Source: an uncultured Bacteroidales bacterium
Lineage (GTDB): Bacteria > Bacteroidota > Bacteroidia > Bacteroidales > UBA932
DNA length: 64,000 nucleotides
Direction of reading: 5' to 3'
Assembly (NCBI GenBank): GCA_944325505.1
Contig: CALVAJ010000001.1
Span: 1-64,000 of the forward strand
The notes beneath the pieces were generated by a model. That model was not told the origin of the DNA. It did no database searches and was given only the letters and a program-made list of their open reading frames with translations. Of this stretch, positions 15,526 through 23,638 are shown piece by piece. Position numbers and translations under genes: made by a program. Every line of letters begins with the position of its first letter. Position 1 is the stretch's first letter.

Positions 15526-17073
15526 ATGGACGGAAAACTTTACCCGGTAGGGATCCAGAATTTCGAGAGTCTCCGTAGAGACGGGTACTTTTATGTAGAC
15601 AAGACAGCCAGGATATATGAATTGGCAAGGACAGGACGGTATTATTTTCTGAGCCGTCCGCGGCGGTTCGGGAAAAGCCTTCTTGTGAGCACGCTGGAGG
15701 CATACTTTCAGGGGAAGAAGGAATTGTTCGAAGGGCTGGCGATATATGGGTTGGAGAAGGAATGGAAACGGTATCCTATCCTGCACCTGGATCTGAATAT
15801 AGAGAAATACGACACTCCGGAGAGTCTTGATGATATTCTGAATCGCAATCTGGTAGCATGGGAGAACCTGTACGGGAGCGATCCTGCGGAAGTATCCCTG
15901 TCACTCCGTTTTGCCGGAGTAGTCAAGAGGGCATGTGAGAAGACCGGAGAGCGGGTAGTGATCCTTGTCGACGAGTATGACAAACCGATGCTGCAGGCCA
16001 TCAATAGTCCGGAGCTCCAGGCCGCATACAGGAGCACACTGAAGCCATTCTACGGAGTACTCAAGTCGATGGACGGGAATATCAAGTTCGCCCTCCTGAC
16101 GGGGGTGACGAAGTTCGGGAAGGTGAGCGTGTTCAGCGACCTGAACAACCTGGAGGATCTGTCCAGAAATCCAGGCTACACCGATATCTGCGGAATCAGC
16201 GAAGAAGAACTTCTCCGGGACTTCTCCGATGACATACATGAGCTTGCCTCTGCCAACGGGCAGACTTTCGAGCAGGCCTGCGACCAACTCAAAACCGACT
16301 ACGACGGATACCATTTCTGCCCGGATACTCCGGGAATGTACAATCCTTTCAGCATCCTCAACACTTTCAAGTCCAGAAGATACGGCAGCTACTGGTTCGA
16401 GACGGGGACCCCGACTTATTTAGTCGAATTGCTGAAAAAGAGCGACTATGACCTTGAAGAAATGAGTCATGTGGAGACTGACGCCGATGTGCTGGACAGC
16501 ATCTTCACGGACGACAACCCCATCCCGGTCATCTACCAGAGCGGGTATCTGACAATAAAGGGATACGACAAAAGATTTGGAATATATACATTAGGGTTTC
16601 CGAACAGGGAGGTAGAGGAAGGCTTCATGAATTTCCTGCTTCCGTTCTATTCAGCTGTCAGCAAGACCCGGTCTCCGTTCGAGATAAAACGGTTCGTGAC
16701 AGATGTGGAATCCGGTGACATCGACGGCTTCATGGAGCGGCTGCAGTCATTCCTTGCGGACTGCCCTTACGAACTGGCGAAAGACGTGGAACTGCATTAC
16801 CAGAACGTCCTTTTCATCGTGTTCCGCCTGGCAGGCCTGTACACTAAGGTGGAGTACCATACCTCCAGAGGCAGGATAGACCTTGTACTGCAGACCGACA
16901 GCTATGTGTATGTGATGGAGTTCAAGCTGGACGGGAGCGCTGAGCAGGCCCTGCAGCAGATAGAGGAAAAGCAGTACGCCCTTCCGTTCGCAAAGGACAG
17001 CAGGAAAGTCTACACGATAGGTGTGAACTTCAGCAGCACTACCCGGAACATCGAGCGGTGGATAGTGAAATGA
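15526..17073 (+). CDS. AAA-ATPase-like/PD-(D/E)XK nuclease-like protein, tandem copy 1
   Basis: A 515-residue two-domain protein (AAA-ATPase_like plus PDDEXK_9 families, often annotated DUF1703). The N-terminal domain starts with the family's PVGIQNFE...DGYFYVDKT segment. Its Walker A variant is R46-R-F-G-K50-S51 and its Walker B VVILVD149-E150. The C-terminal domain has the nuclease-fold core D452-x12-E465-F-K467, followed by a Q-x4-Q-Y element. No signal peptide or membrane segment. Such genes are abundant and multicopy in gut Bacteroidetes, and their function is not established; a nuclease coupled to ATPase is inference from the folds. Copies 1 and 3 are identical over 803 bases in their C-terminal halves. 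Confidence 0.85.
   Translation: MDGKLYPVGIQNFESLRRDGYFYVDKTARIYELARTGRYYFLSRPRRFGKSLLVSTLEAYFQGKKELFEGLAIYGLEKEWKRYPILHLDLNIEKYDTPESLDDILNRNLVAWENLYGSDPAEVSLSLRFAGVVKRACEKTGERVVILVDEYDKPMLQAINSPELQAAYRSTLKPFYGVLKSMDGNIKFALLTGVTKFGKVSVFSDLNNLEDLSRNPGYTDICGISEEELLRDFSDDIHELASANGQTFEQACDQLKTDYDGYHFCPDTPGMYNPFSILNTFKSRRYGSYWFETGTPTYLVELLKKSDYDLEEMSHVETDADVLDSIFTDDNPIPVIYQSGYLTIKGYDKRFGIYTLGFPNREVEEGFMNFLLPFYSAVSKTRSPFEIKRFVTDVESGDIDGFMERLQSFLADCPYELAKDVELHYQNVLFIVFRLAGLYTKVEYHTSRGRIDLVLQTDSYVYVMEFKLDGSAEQALQQIEEKQYALPFAKDSRKVYTIGVNFSSTTRNIERWIVK
16132..16934 (+). repeat. 803-base tract in copy 1 identical to copy 3
   Basis: By direct reading, 16132-16934 matches 19324-20126 base for base. The tract is bounded by single differences at 16131/19323 (G/A) and 16935/20127 (G/C). 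Copy 2 is clearly diverged over the same region, so the identity reflects recent gene conversion between the outer copies. Confidence 0.85.
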
Positions 17074-17121
17074 CAGTCCGCCTCCGTAAAACATTAAGTT
17101 AAGAAACAAAAGAAAGAAGCC

Positions 17122-18669
17122 ATGTCAGACAAGTTATACCCGGTAGGGATCCAGAATTTCGAGAGTCTGCGTAGAGACGGGTACTTTTATGTGGACAAGA
17201 CAGCCAAGATATATGAATTGGCAAGGACAGGACGGTATTATTTTCTGAGCCGTCCGCGAAGGTTCGGCAAAAGTCTTCTTGTGAGCACGCTGGAGGCATA
17301 TTTCCAGGGGAAGAAGGAATTGTTCGACGGGCTTGCGGTGCAGGAACTGGAAAAGGAGTGGAAACGTTATCCTATACTGCATCTTGACCTGAATACGGAG
17401 AAATATGACACTGCTGAAGCTCTGGATAAAAAACTGGAGCTGGCCCTAAGCGAATGGGAAAGCCTGTACGGTTCCAACCCTCATGAAAAATCCCTTGCGA
17501 CAAGATTCGAGGGGACGATCAAGCGTGCGGCGGCCAAGACCGGGGAGCGGGTAGTGATCCTGATAGACGAATACGACAAGCCGATGCTTCAGGCCATAGG
17601 CGATGAAGACAGGCAGCAGGCATATCGCGGCACTCTCAAGGCATTTTACGGGGCTTTGAAGTCACAGGACGGGAATATCAAGTTCGCCCTCCTGACGGGG
17701 GTGACGAAATTCGGGAAGGTGAGCGTGTTCAGCGACCTGAACAACCTGATGGACCTGTCCCGGGACCACCGCTATTTCGACATCTGCGGAATCAGCGGGG
17801 AGGAGCTCCTGCGTGACTTCAGCGACGACATCCGGGAACTTGCTGCAGCCAACGGACAGACCTTCGAGCAGGCCATAGGGCAGCTTAAAGAATACTATGA
17901 CGGCTACCATTTCAACCAGTACAGCCCAGGAATGTACAACCCGTTCAGTATCCTGAATACCTTCGCAAAGAAGACATACGGCAGCTACTGGTTCGAGACA
18001 GGGACACCTACCTATCTTGTGGAGCTATTGAAAAAGAGCGACTATGACCTGGAGGAGATGAGCCATGTGGAGACTGACGCCGATGTGCTGGACAGCATCT
18101 TCACGGACGACAACCCCATCCCGGTCATCTACCAGAGCGGTTACCTCACCATCAAAGGCTACGACAAGGAGTTCGGGATATACGAACTCGGGTTCCCGAA
18201 CAGGGAAGTAGAGGAAGGTTTCATGAAGTTCCTCCTGCCGTACTATTCCAGCGTGAGCAAGACCAGCTCGCCGTTCGAGATAAAGAAGTTCGTTCAGGAC
18301 GTTAAGCGGGGAGACATCGACGGGTTCATGGAGCGTCTGCAGTCGTTCCTTGCGGACTGCCCTTACGAGCTGGCGAAGGATATCGAGCTGCATTACCAGA
18401 ACGTCCTTTTCATCGTATTCCGCCTGGCAGGCCTGTACACTAAGGTGGAGTACCATACATCCAGAGGCAGGATAGACCTTGTTCTGCAGACCGACAGCTA
18501 TGTGTATGTCATGGAGTTCAAACTGGACGGCAGTGCGGAGCAGGCCCTGCAGCAGATAGAAGACAAGCAGTACGCCCTCCCGTTCGCAAAGGACTCCAGA
18601 AAAGTCTATACGATAGGAGTGAACTTCAGCAGCGAGACCCGGAACATCGAGCGGTGGATAGTGAAATGA
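17122..18669 (+). CDS. AAA-ATPase-like/PD-(D/E)XK nuclease-like protein, tandem copy 2
   Basis: Same length and architecture as copy 1: RRFGKS P-loop near residue 50, VVILIDEYDKPM Walker B, and the C-terminal GRIDLVL...EFK nuclease-like core. The first 50 residues are almost identical to copy 1 (SLRRDGYFYVDKTAKIYELARTG). Residues 90-200 belong instead to a second sequence type shared with copy 3 (DTAEALD, YGSNPHEKSLATRFEG, IGDEDRQQAYRG). Residues 205-300 are a type found only here (NLMDLSRDHRYFDICG, KEYYDGYHFNQYSPG). No promoter is seen in the spacer before it. Function unknown as for copy 1. Confidence 0.85.
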   Translation: MSDKLYPVGIQNFESLRRDGYFYVDKTAKIYELARTGRYYFLSRPRRFGKSLLVSTLEAYFQGKKELFDGLAVQELEKEWKRYPILHLDLNTEKYDTAEALDKKLELALSEWESLYGSNPHEKSLATRFEGTIKRAAAKTGERVVILIDEYDKPMLQAIGDEDRQQAYRGTLKAFYGALKSQDGNIKFALLTGVTKFGKVSVFSDLNNLMDLSRDHRYFDICGISGEELLRDFSDDIRELAAANGQTFEQAIGQLKEYYDGYHFNQYSPGMYNPFSILNTFAKKTYGSYWFETGTPTYLVELLKKSDYDLEEMSHVETDADVLDSIFTDDNPIPVIYQSGYLTIKGYDKEFGIYELGFPNREVEEGFMKFLLPYYSSVSKTSSPFEIKKFVQDVKRGDIDGFMERLQSFLADCPYELAKDIELHYQNVLFIVFRLAGLYTKVEYHTSRGRIDLVLQTDSYVYVMEFKLDGSAEQALQQIEDKQYALPFAKDSRKVYTIGVNFSSETRNIERWIVK

Positions 18670-18717
18670 CAGTCCGCCTCCGTAAAACATTAAGTTAAGA
18701 AACAAAAGAAAGAAGCC

Positions 18718-20265
18718 ATGTCAGACAAGTTATACCCGGTAGGGATCCAGAATTTCGAGAAAGTCCGCAGGGACGGATACTGTTACATTGACAAGACGGC
18801 TCTTATATATCAGCTTGTCAAGACGGGGAGCTATTATTTTCTGAGCCGTCCGCGGCGGTTCGGGAAAAGCCTTCTTGTGAGCACGCTGGAGGCATATTTC
18901 CAGGGAAAGAAGGAGCTGTTCGACGGGCTGGCAATGGAAGGCCTGGAGAAGGAATGGAAACGTTATCCTATCCTGCATCTTGACCTGAATACGGAGAAAT
19001 ATGACACTGCCGAAGCTCTGGATGCAAAACTGGAGCTGGCCCTAAGCGAATGGGAAAGCCTGTACGGGTCCAATCCACATGAAAAATCCCTTGCGACAAG
19101 ATTCGAGGGGACGATCAAGCGTGCGGCGGCCAAGACGGGGGAGCGGGTAGTGATCCTGATAGACGAGTACGACAAGCCGATGCTTCAGGCCATAGGAGAT
19201 GAAGACAGGCAGCAGGCATATCGCGGCACTCTCAAGGCATTTTACGGGGCTTTGAAGTCACAGGACGGGAATATCAAGTTCGCCCTCCTGACGGGGGTGA
19301 CGAAGTTCGGGAAGGTGAGCGTATTCAGCGACCTGAACAACCTGGAGGATCTGTCCAGAAATCCAGGCTACACCGATATCTGCGGAATCAGCGAAGAAGA
19401 ACTTCTCCGGGACTTCTCCGATGACATACATGAGCTTGCCTCTGCCAACGGGCAGACTTTCGAGCAGGCCTGCGACCAACTCAAAACCGACTACGACGGA
19501 TACCATTTCTGCCCGGATACTCCGGGAATGTACAATCCTTTCAGCATCCTCAACACTTTCAAGTCCAGAAGATACGGCAGCTACTGGTTCGAGACGGGGA
19601 CCCCGACTTATTTAGTCGAATTGCTGAAAAAGAGCGACTATGACCTTGAAGAAATGAGTCATGTGGAGACTGACGCCGATGTGCTGGACAGCATCTTCAC
19701 GGACGACAACCCCATCCCGGTCATCTACCAGAGCGGGTATCTGACAATAAAGGGATACGACAAAAGATTTGGAATATATACATTAGGGTTTCCGAACAGG
19801 GAGGTAGAGGAAGGCTTCATGAATTTCCTGCTTCCGTTCTATTCAGCTGTCAGCAAGACCCGGTCTCCGTTCGAGATAAAACGGTTCGTGACAGATGTGG
19901 AATCCGGTGACATCGACGGCTTCATGGAGCGGCTGCAGTCATTCCTTGCGGACTGCCCTTACGAACTGGCGAAAGACGTGGAACTGCATTACCAGAACGT
20001 CCTTTTCATCGTGTTCCGCCTGGCAGGCCTGTACACTAAGGTGGAGTACCATACCTCCAGAGGCAGGATAGACCTTGTACTGCAGACCGACAGCTATGTG
20101 TATGTGATGGAGTTCAAGCTGGACGGCAGCGCGGAGCAGGCCCTGCAGCAGATAGAAGACAAGCAGTACGCCCTCCCGTTCGCAAAGGACAGCCGTAAAG
20201 TCTACAGCATAGGTGTGAACTTCAGCAGCGAGACCCGGAACATCGAGCGGTGGATAGTGAAATAG
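18718..20265 (+). CDS. AAA-ATPase-like/PD-(D/E)XK nuclease-like protein, tandem copy 3 (mosaic)
   Basis: Full-length 515-residue copy with both motif sets intact. It is a mosaic. Residues 15-40 are unique in the array (KVRRDGYCYIDKTALIYQLVKTGSYYF). Residues about 85-200 follow copy 2, and the codons from 19324 to 20126 are identical to copy 1. It ends with TAG, whereas copies 1 and 2 end with TGA, and its stop lies two bases from the stop of the convergent Stealth gene. All reading frames are open, so every copy appears functional or recently so. Confidence 0.85.
   Translation: MSDKLYPVGIQNFEKVRRDGYCYIDKTALIYQLVKTGSYYFLSRPRRFGKSLLVSTLEAYFQGKKELFDGLAMEGLEKEWKRYPILHLDLNTEKYDTAEALDAKLELALSEWESLYGSNPHEKSLATRFEGTIKRAAAKTGERVVILIDEYDKPMLQAIGDEDRQQAYRGTLKAFYGALKSQDGNIKFALLTGVTKFGKVSVFSDLNNLEDLSRNPGYTDICGISEEELLRDFSDDIHELASANGQTFEQACDQLKTDYDGYHFCPDTPGMYNPFSILNTFKSRRYGSYWFETGTPTYLVELLKKSDYDLEEMSHVETDADVLDSIFTDDNPIPVIYQSGYLTIKGYDKRFGIYTLGFPNREVEEGFMNFLLPFYSAVSKTRSPFEIKRFVTDVESGDIDGFMERLQSFLADCPYELAKDVELHYQNVLFIVFRLAGLYTKVEYHTSRGRIDLVLQTDSYVYVMEFKLDGSAEQALQQIEDKQYALPFAKDSRKVYSIGVNFSSETRNIERWIVK
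19324..20126 (+). repeat. 803-base tract in copy 3 identical to copy 1
   Basis: Partner of the tract at 16132-16934. It covers most of the linker and nuclease-like domain (about residues 203-470). It ends just before the last 45 residues, where copy 3 again resembles copy 2 (QIEDKQYA instead of QIEEKQYA). Confidence 0.85.
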
Positions 20266-20267
20266 GA

Positions 20268-21260
20268 TCAGCCTTCAGAAGACTGTTTCTGCGACGCTTC
20301 AAGAGAAAGCCGGTTGCATATCCAGTTTATTGCCATTTCCTTGTCTTTTTCGGAGGCATAGCCTAAAGAATTGAAACAGCAGAAAGGAGCTTCGGATTCC
20401 CCGAACTCACGCAATTTTCGTCTCATGTACCCTTTTCTTTTCTTGGGTTTCAGATACAGGTCCTTTCCTTTTCTTGGCCGTACCGTACATTCTCCGGTGT
20501 CTTCCGCCAGAAGATAGAAAAGGGCCTGGGGATTGTATTGGAACGGTTCCCTGAATTTCGGTTTCATGTTCATTTCCATGATAGCCGGATTATTTCCATA
20601 AAATCTTTCAAGCGTACTTTTCCTTATAGCCAGTGGAATATGTCCGATGTACAGGAAATATCTTTTGTTCCCTGCTATTTTTGCGGCATTGACCATTGAA
20701 TCCTTGAATCCGGATATCTTGAATCCTTTCTTTCGCGGTTTCAGTATATGAAGCAGCCTGGCGAACAACGTGCTGAAACGGTAACCGTAGCACACCGCTT
20801 TGCCATCGAGAAAAAAATCTTCAGGAGAAGTCGGGGCGACAAGCAGGAAATCGTCATTCAGATAGATGAAATGCTCGCTCAGCCCTGGGATCCGGAACAA
20901 TACCGTTTCGATAGACCTCGCAGAAAAGACAGGCAGATATTTTTCGTACCCGCGATAGATTACCGTGTGGTCGACAATTTCTATTTCGGTGCTGCGTTCA
21001 GGAAAGTATTTGTCAAGAAAAGGTCCCAGGCATGGGTCCTGACCGTCTGTAACAATGAAGATTTTCCTGAGAAAAGGGGCGAATCTGAGCAGGGATGCGA
21101 TACAGTATTTTATCTCACCGCAGTTCTGGTACCGTATGTCGCCCCCTACTTCATCATTCATCAGCTGTGCTGCCGATTCGTATTTCAGCCGTTTTGATTT
21201 GTGGACAGGGTCGTCCCCGTCAACCCACGTTACCACTGCATCGATCGGATAGTCTGCCAT
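20268..21260 (-). CDS. Stealth-family sugar-phosphate transferase, copy A
   Basis: A 330-residue protein with the conserved regions of the Stealth family (capsular polysaccharide phosphotransferases related to GlcNAc-1-phosphotransferase). Region 1 is IDAVVTWVDGDDP at residues 5-17, and region 2 runs through IKYCIASLLRFAPFLRKIFIVTDGQDP. Further segments are IEIVDHTVIYR and the YLNDDFLL metal-binding motif. It probably transfers hexose-1-phosphate from a nucleotide sugar to a growing glycan in the cytoplasm. It is last in a minus-strand set with glf and a GT2, 36 bases after glf. A close paralog lies at 28123-29112. Donor and acceptor are unknown. Confidence 0.88.
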   Translation of the reverse strand: MADYPIDAVVTWVDGDDPVHKSKRLKYESAAQLMNDEVGGDIRYQNCGEIKYCIASLLRFAPFLRKIFIVTDGQDPCLGPFLDKYFPERSTEIEIVDHTVIYRGYEKYLPVFSARSIETVLFRIPGLSEHFIYLNDDFLLVAPTSPEDFFLDGKAVCYGYRFSTLFARLLHILKPRKKGFKISGFKDSMVNAAKIAGNKRYFLYIGHIPLAIRKSTLERFYGNNPAIMEMNMKPKFREPFQYNPQALFYLLAEDTGECTVRPRKGKDLYLKPKKRKGYMRRKLREFGESEAPFCCFNSLGYASEKDKEMAINWICNRLSLEASQKQSSEG

Positions 21261-21296
21261 TCGGTTCTGGATTTTAAGCGTTTGACGTCCTGAGTC

Positions 21297-22403
21297 CTAC
21301 TCCGTTGTTTTTAATTCCGGATGCTCCAGAACTTTTTCAACGATATTGTGCATATCATAGTACCGGTACTCGGCGAGCCTCCCTCCGAAAATAACCGATG
21401 TTTCACTGTCTGCAAGATCTTTATATTTCTGATACAGGCAGTTGTTCCTTTCATTGTTTATCGGGTAATACGGCTCGCTGTCGCTTTTCCATTCGGATGA
21501 ATATTCTTTGGAAATTACGGTCTTTTCCTGGTTGCCGAATTCGAAATGCTTGTGTTCTATGATGCGGGTGTACGGGGTTTCCGCATCGGTATAGTTCATC
21601 ACGGCTACACCCTGATAGTTTCCGGTGTCAAGAACGGAAGTCTCGAACCGTACGGTCCTGTATTCAAGTTTTCCGAACCGATAGCCGTAAAACTGGTCGA
21701 CAGGTCCGGTAAATACGGTTTTTTCGGCAATCGAATCGAAATACTGCCTGTCAGAGAAATAATCGGTTCCGAGTCTTGTTTCAATCCCTTCCAGCAGTTT
21801 GTCGAAAAGCCTGTTATACCCTCCTGTCGGGATACCCTGCCATAGATCATTGAAATAATTGTTGTCGAAAGTAAACCTTACAGGCAGTCTTTTGATAATC
21901 GAGGCAGGCAGCTCGGTGCATTTCCTTCCCCACTGCTTTTCAGTATAGCCTTTAATGAGGATTTCATATATGTCACTGCCCACCAGCGAAATGGCCTGTT
22001 CTTCAAGATTGCGAGGCTCGGATATTCCGGCCCGTTCCCTTTGTTCCCTGATTTTTTCCCTTGCCTGTTCCGGTGTTACCACGCCCCAGAGGGCATGGAA
22101 AGTGTTCATGTTGAAAGGAAGGTTGTAGAGCTTGCCTTTATAGTTGGCGACAGGGGAATTTATGTAATTGTTGAATTCGCACAGGGAATTGACAAACTCC
22201 CATACTTTCCTGTTTGAAGTATGGAAAATATGCGCCCCGTACTTATGTACATTGATGGACTCTATGTTTTCGCAATACATGTTTCCGCCCGAGTGCCCAC
22301 GTTTGTCTATTACAAGGCATCGGTGGCCTTTACGCTTGGCCAGATATGCGAAGCAGGCTCCGTACAGCCCTGCGCCGACAATCAGATAATCATATTGTTT
22401 CAT
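21297..22403 (-). CDS. glf: UDP-galactopyranose mutase
   Basis: A 368-residue flavoenzyme that converts UDP-galactopyranose to UDP-galactofuranose, the donor for galactofuranose in surface glycans. The FAD Rossmann motif VGAGLYGA (residues 9-16) is followed by VIDKRGHSGGN. The family signatures YGAHIFHTS, YNLPFNMNTFHALW, KGYTEKQWG and IPTGGYN are all present, and NYTDAETPYTRIIEHKHF is the substrate-binding segment. It lies four bases downstream of a GT2 gene and 36 bases upstream of Stealth copy A, so the three form an operon. The product implies galactofuranose in the polymer made here. Confidence 0.96.
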   Translation of the reverse strand: MKQYDYLIVGAGLYGACFAYLAKRKGHRCLVIDKRGHSGGNMYCENIESINVHKYGAHIFHTSNRKVWEFVNSLCEFNNYINSPVANYKGKLYNLPFNMNTFHALWGVVTPEQAREKIREQRERAGISEPRNLEEQAISLVGSDIYEILIKGYTEKQWGRKCTELPASIIKRLPVRFTFDNNYFNDLWQGIPTGGYNRLFDKLLEGIETRLGTDYFSDRQYFDSIAEKTVFTGPVDQFYGYRFGKLEYRTVRFETSVLDTGNYQGVAVMNYTDAETPYTRIIEHKHFEFGNQEKTVISKEYSSEWKSDSEPYYPINNERNNCLYQKYKDLADSETSVIFGGRLAEYRYYDMHNIVEKVLEHPELKTTE

Positions 22404-22407
22404 TATA

Positions 22408-23379
22408 TCATACCTTTTTGATAAAACAGTACAGGAACGGGCAGTAGGCTATTATCCAAAGCCTGAAAATACGGTTACGGGAAAAGTTTTTCCGAGTAAC
22501 GGCGTTATCTGCAAACCATATTTTTGCCTCTTTCGACCACTGCTTCATGAAGGCTCGCTTCAGTTTCATAGGTCCGAGACGGTTGTAGTTCCACTTATAT
22601 GAACCGAATGCTCTCAATGCCATGATTCCTTTCAGTTCCTCATACCGGCCATGCTCTTTAACATAACGCCTGATTTCAGCCTCTTCATCGCATACGCAGA
22701 ATACTTTGCCTGGAGAGGATACGGAAGAAGCCGGGTTGATACGGTAGTTATGCAGCACGTCCGGAAGGAATCTGACCCTACGTGCCATAGATAGGGCCTT
22801 AAATGAAAAGGATGTGTCCTGATAGCTGGCTCCGGGAGTCTCGAGAAAATATATGCCGTTGTCCTTCAGAAATTTGCTGCTGTACAGCGCTGCCCAGATG
22901 GAAGGCTTGATAAGCAGAGAGGTAGGGACTTCCACAGGTTTGAAAACCTTACCGTTGTCCTTGACATAATAAAATGTTTCCACCTCGTCCTGATGCGTGA
23001 CCTCGTTTCTTTCAATGAACCGGCACCGCGTTATGTCCAGATTTTCTTTTTCCGCTTCCTTGCAGAGGATTTCATACATGGAAGGTTCGATGTAGTCATC
23101 CGACTCCACGATTCCGATATACTTCCCTTTGGCCATCTTCATCCCGAGGTTCATGGTCGCCCCATAGCCTGAGTTCGGTTTGTCCACTACCAGGATTCTG
23201 CTGTCTTTCTTTTCATATTCTCTCAGAATGTCGGGAGTGCTGTCGGTTGATCCGTCATTCAGGCAGATGATTTCGAGCTCGGTGTATGTCTGGTTTATAA
23301 TCGAGTCCAGACACTGCCGGAGATATTTCTCTACATTACAGCACGGGACAAGCACCGAAATTAGCGGAGTGTTGTTCAT
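22408..23379 (-). CDS. Family 2 glycosyltransferase
   Basis: A 323-residue GT-A fold transferase. The N-terminal ISVLVPCCNVEKYLRQCLDSIINQTY, the nucleotide-binding NDGSTDSTPDIL and the DxD-type motif VESDDYIEPSMYE are characteristic. The C-terminal part is basic and amphipathic, suggesting membrane association but no transmembrane segment. It is first in the minus-strand set GT2-glf-Stealth A. A minus-strand TAACTTTG at 23402-23409 lies 23 bases before the start and could be its -7 element. Sugar specificity cannot be read from sequence; with glf next to it, galactofuranose transfer is a possibility. Confidence 0.88.
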   Translation of the reverse strand: MNNTPLISVLVPCCNVEKYLRQCLDSIINQTYTELEIICLNDGSTDSTPDILREYEKKDSRILVVDKPNSGYGATMNLGMKMAKGKYIGIVESDDYIEPSMYEILCKEAEKENLDITRCRFIERNEVTHQDEVETFYYVKDNGKVFKPVEVPTSLLIKPSIWAALYSSKFLKDNGIYFLETPGASYQDTSFSFKALSMARRVRFLPDVLHNYRINPASSVSSPGKVFCVCDEEAEIRRYVKEHGRYEELKGIMALRAFGSYKWNYNRLGPMKLKRAFMKQWSKEAKIWFADNAVTRKNFSRNRIFRLWIIAYCPFLYCFIKKV

Positions 23380-23638
23380 AGCATCTATAGTTTAACTCCG
23401 GCAAAGTTATGTTGTTTTATCTGATTTGCCTAATCCGGACGGCACATATTGTATATCATGCATGCGAAATAGGCATCAACGTATTTCCGGTCTGAAAAAA
23501 AATTTCAGGTGCAACGCATGCAATATTCCTTGCATCTTCAGATTTCATAATGGACGAATTGATTGTGACAAAGGTAGCATAATTTTAACATAAATTTTGC
23601 GTATTTTTGCAAATTGGATTTTAGATGTTTTGAATCAT
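23380..23638. promoter_or_regulatory. Divergent intergenic region between two glycosyltransferase genes
   Basis: An AT-rich 259-base gap. It contains a minus-strand TAACTTTG (23402-23409) for the GT2-glf-Stealth set and a plus-strand TATTTTTG (23602-23609) for the gene at 23639; neither has an exact TTTG partner. Short GCATGC-type repeats (GCATGCG near 23462, CGCATGC near 23516) are present but form no obvious operator. No gene seen. Confidence 0.45.

Larger units (their letters stand above)
15526..20265 (+). repeat. Three-unit tandem gene repeat, 1596-base period
   Basis: Start codons lie at 15526, 17122 and 18718, exactly 1596 bases apart. Each gene has 1548 bases including its stop. The two spacers (17074-17121 and 18670-18717) are identical, and identity extends into the flanking gene ends: 17041-17164 equals 18637-18760, 124 bases. 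No transposase, integrase or terminal repeat is visible, so unequal recombination is the likely origin. Confidence 0.9.

Noticed and set aside
15526-20265. The tandem array as a mobile element or phage remnant
   Set aside because: No transposase, integrase, terminal inverted repeats or target-site duplication are visible; the exact head-to-tail period fits unequal recombination.
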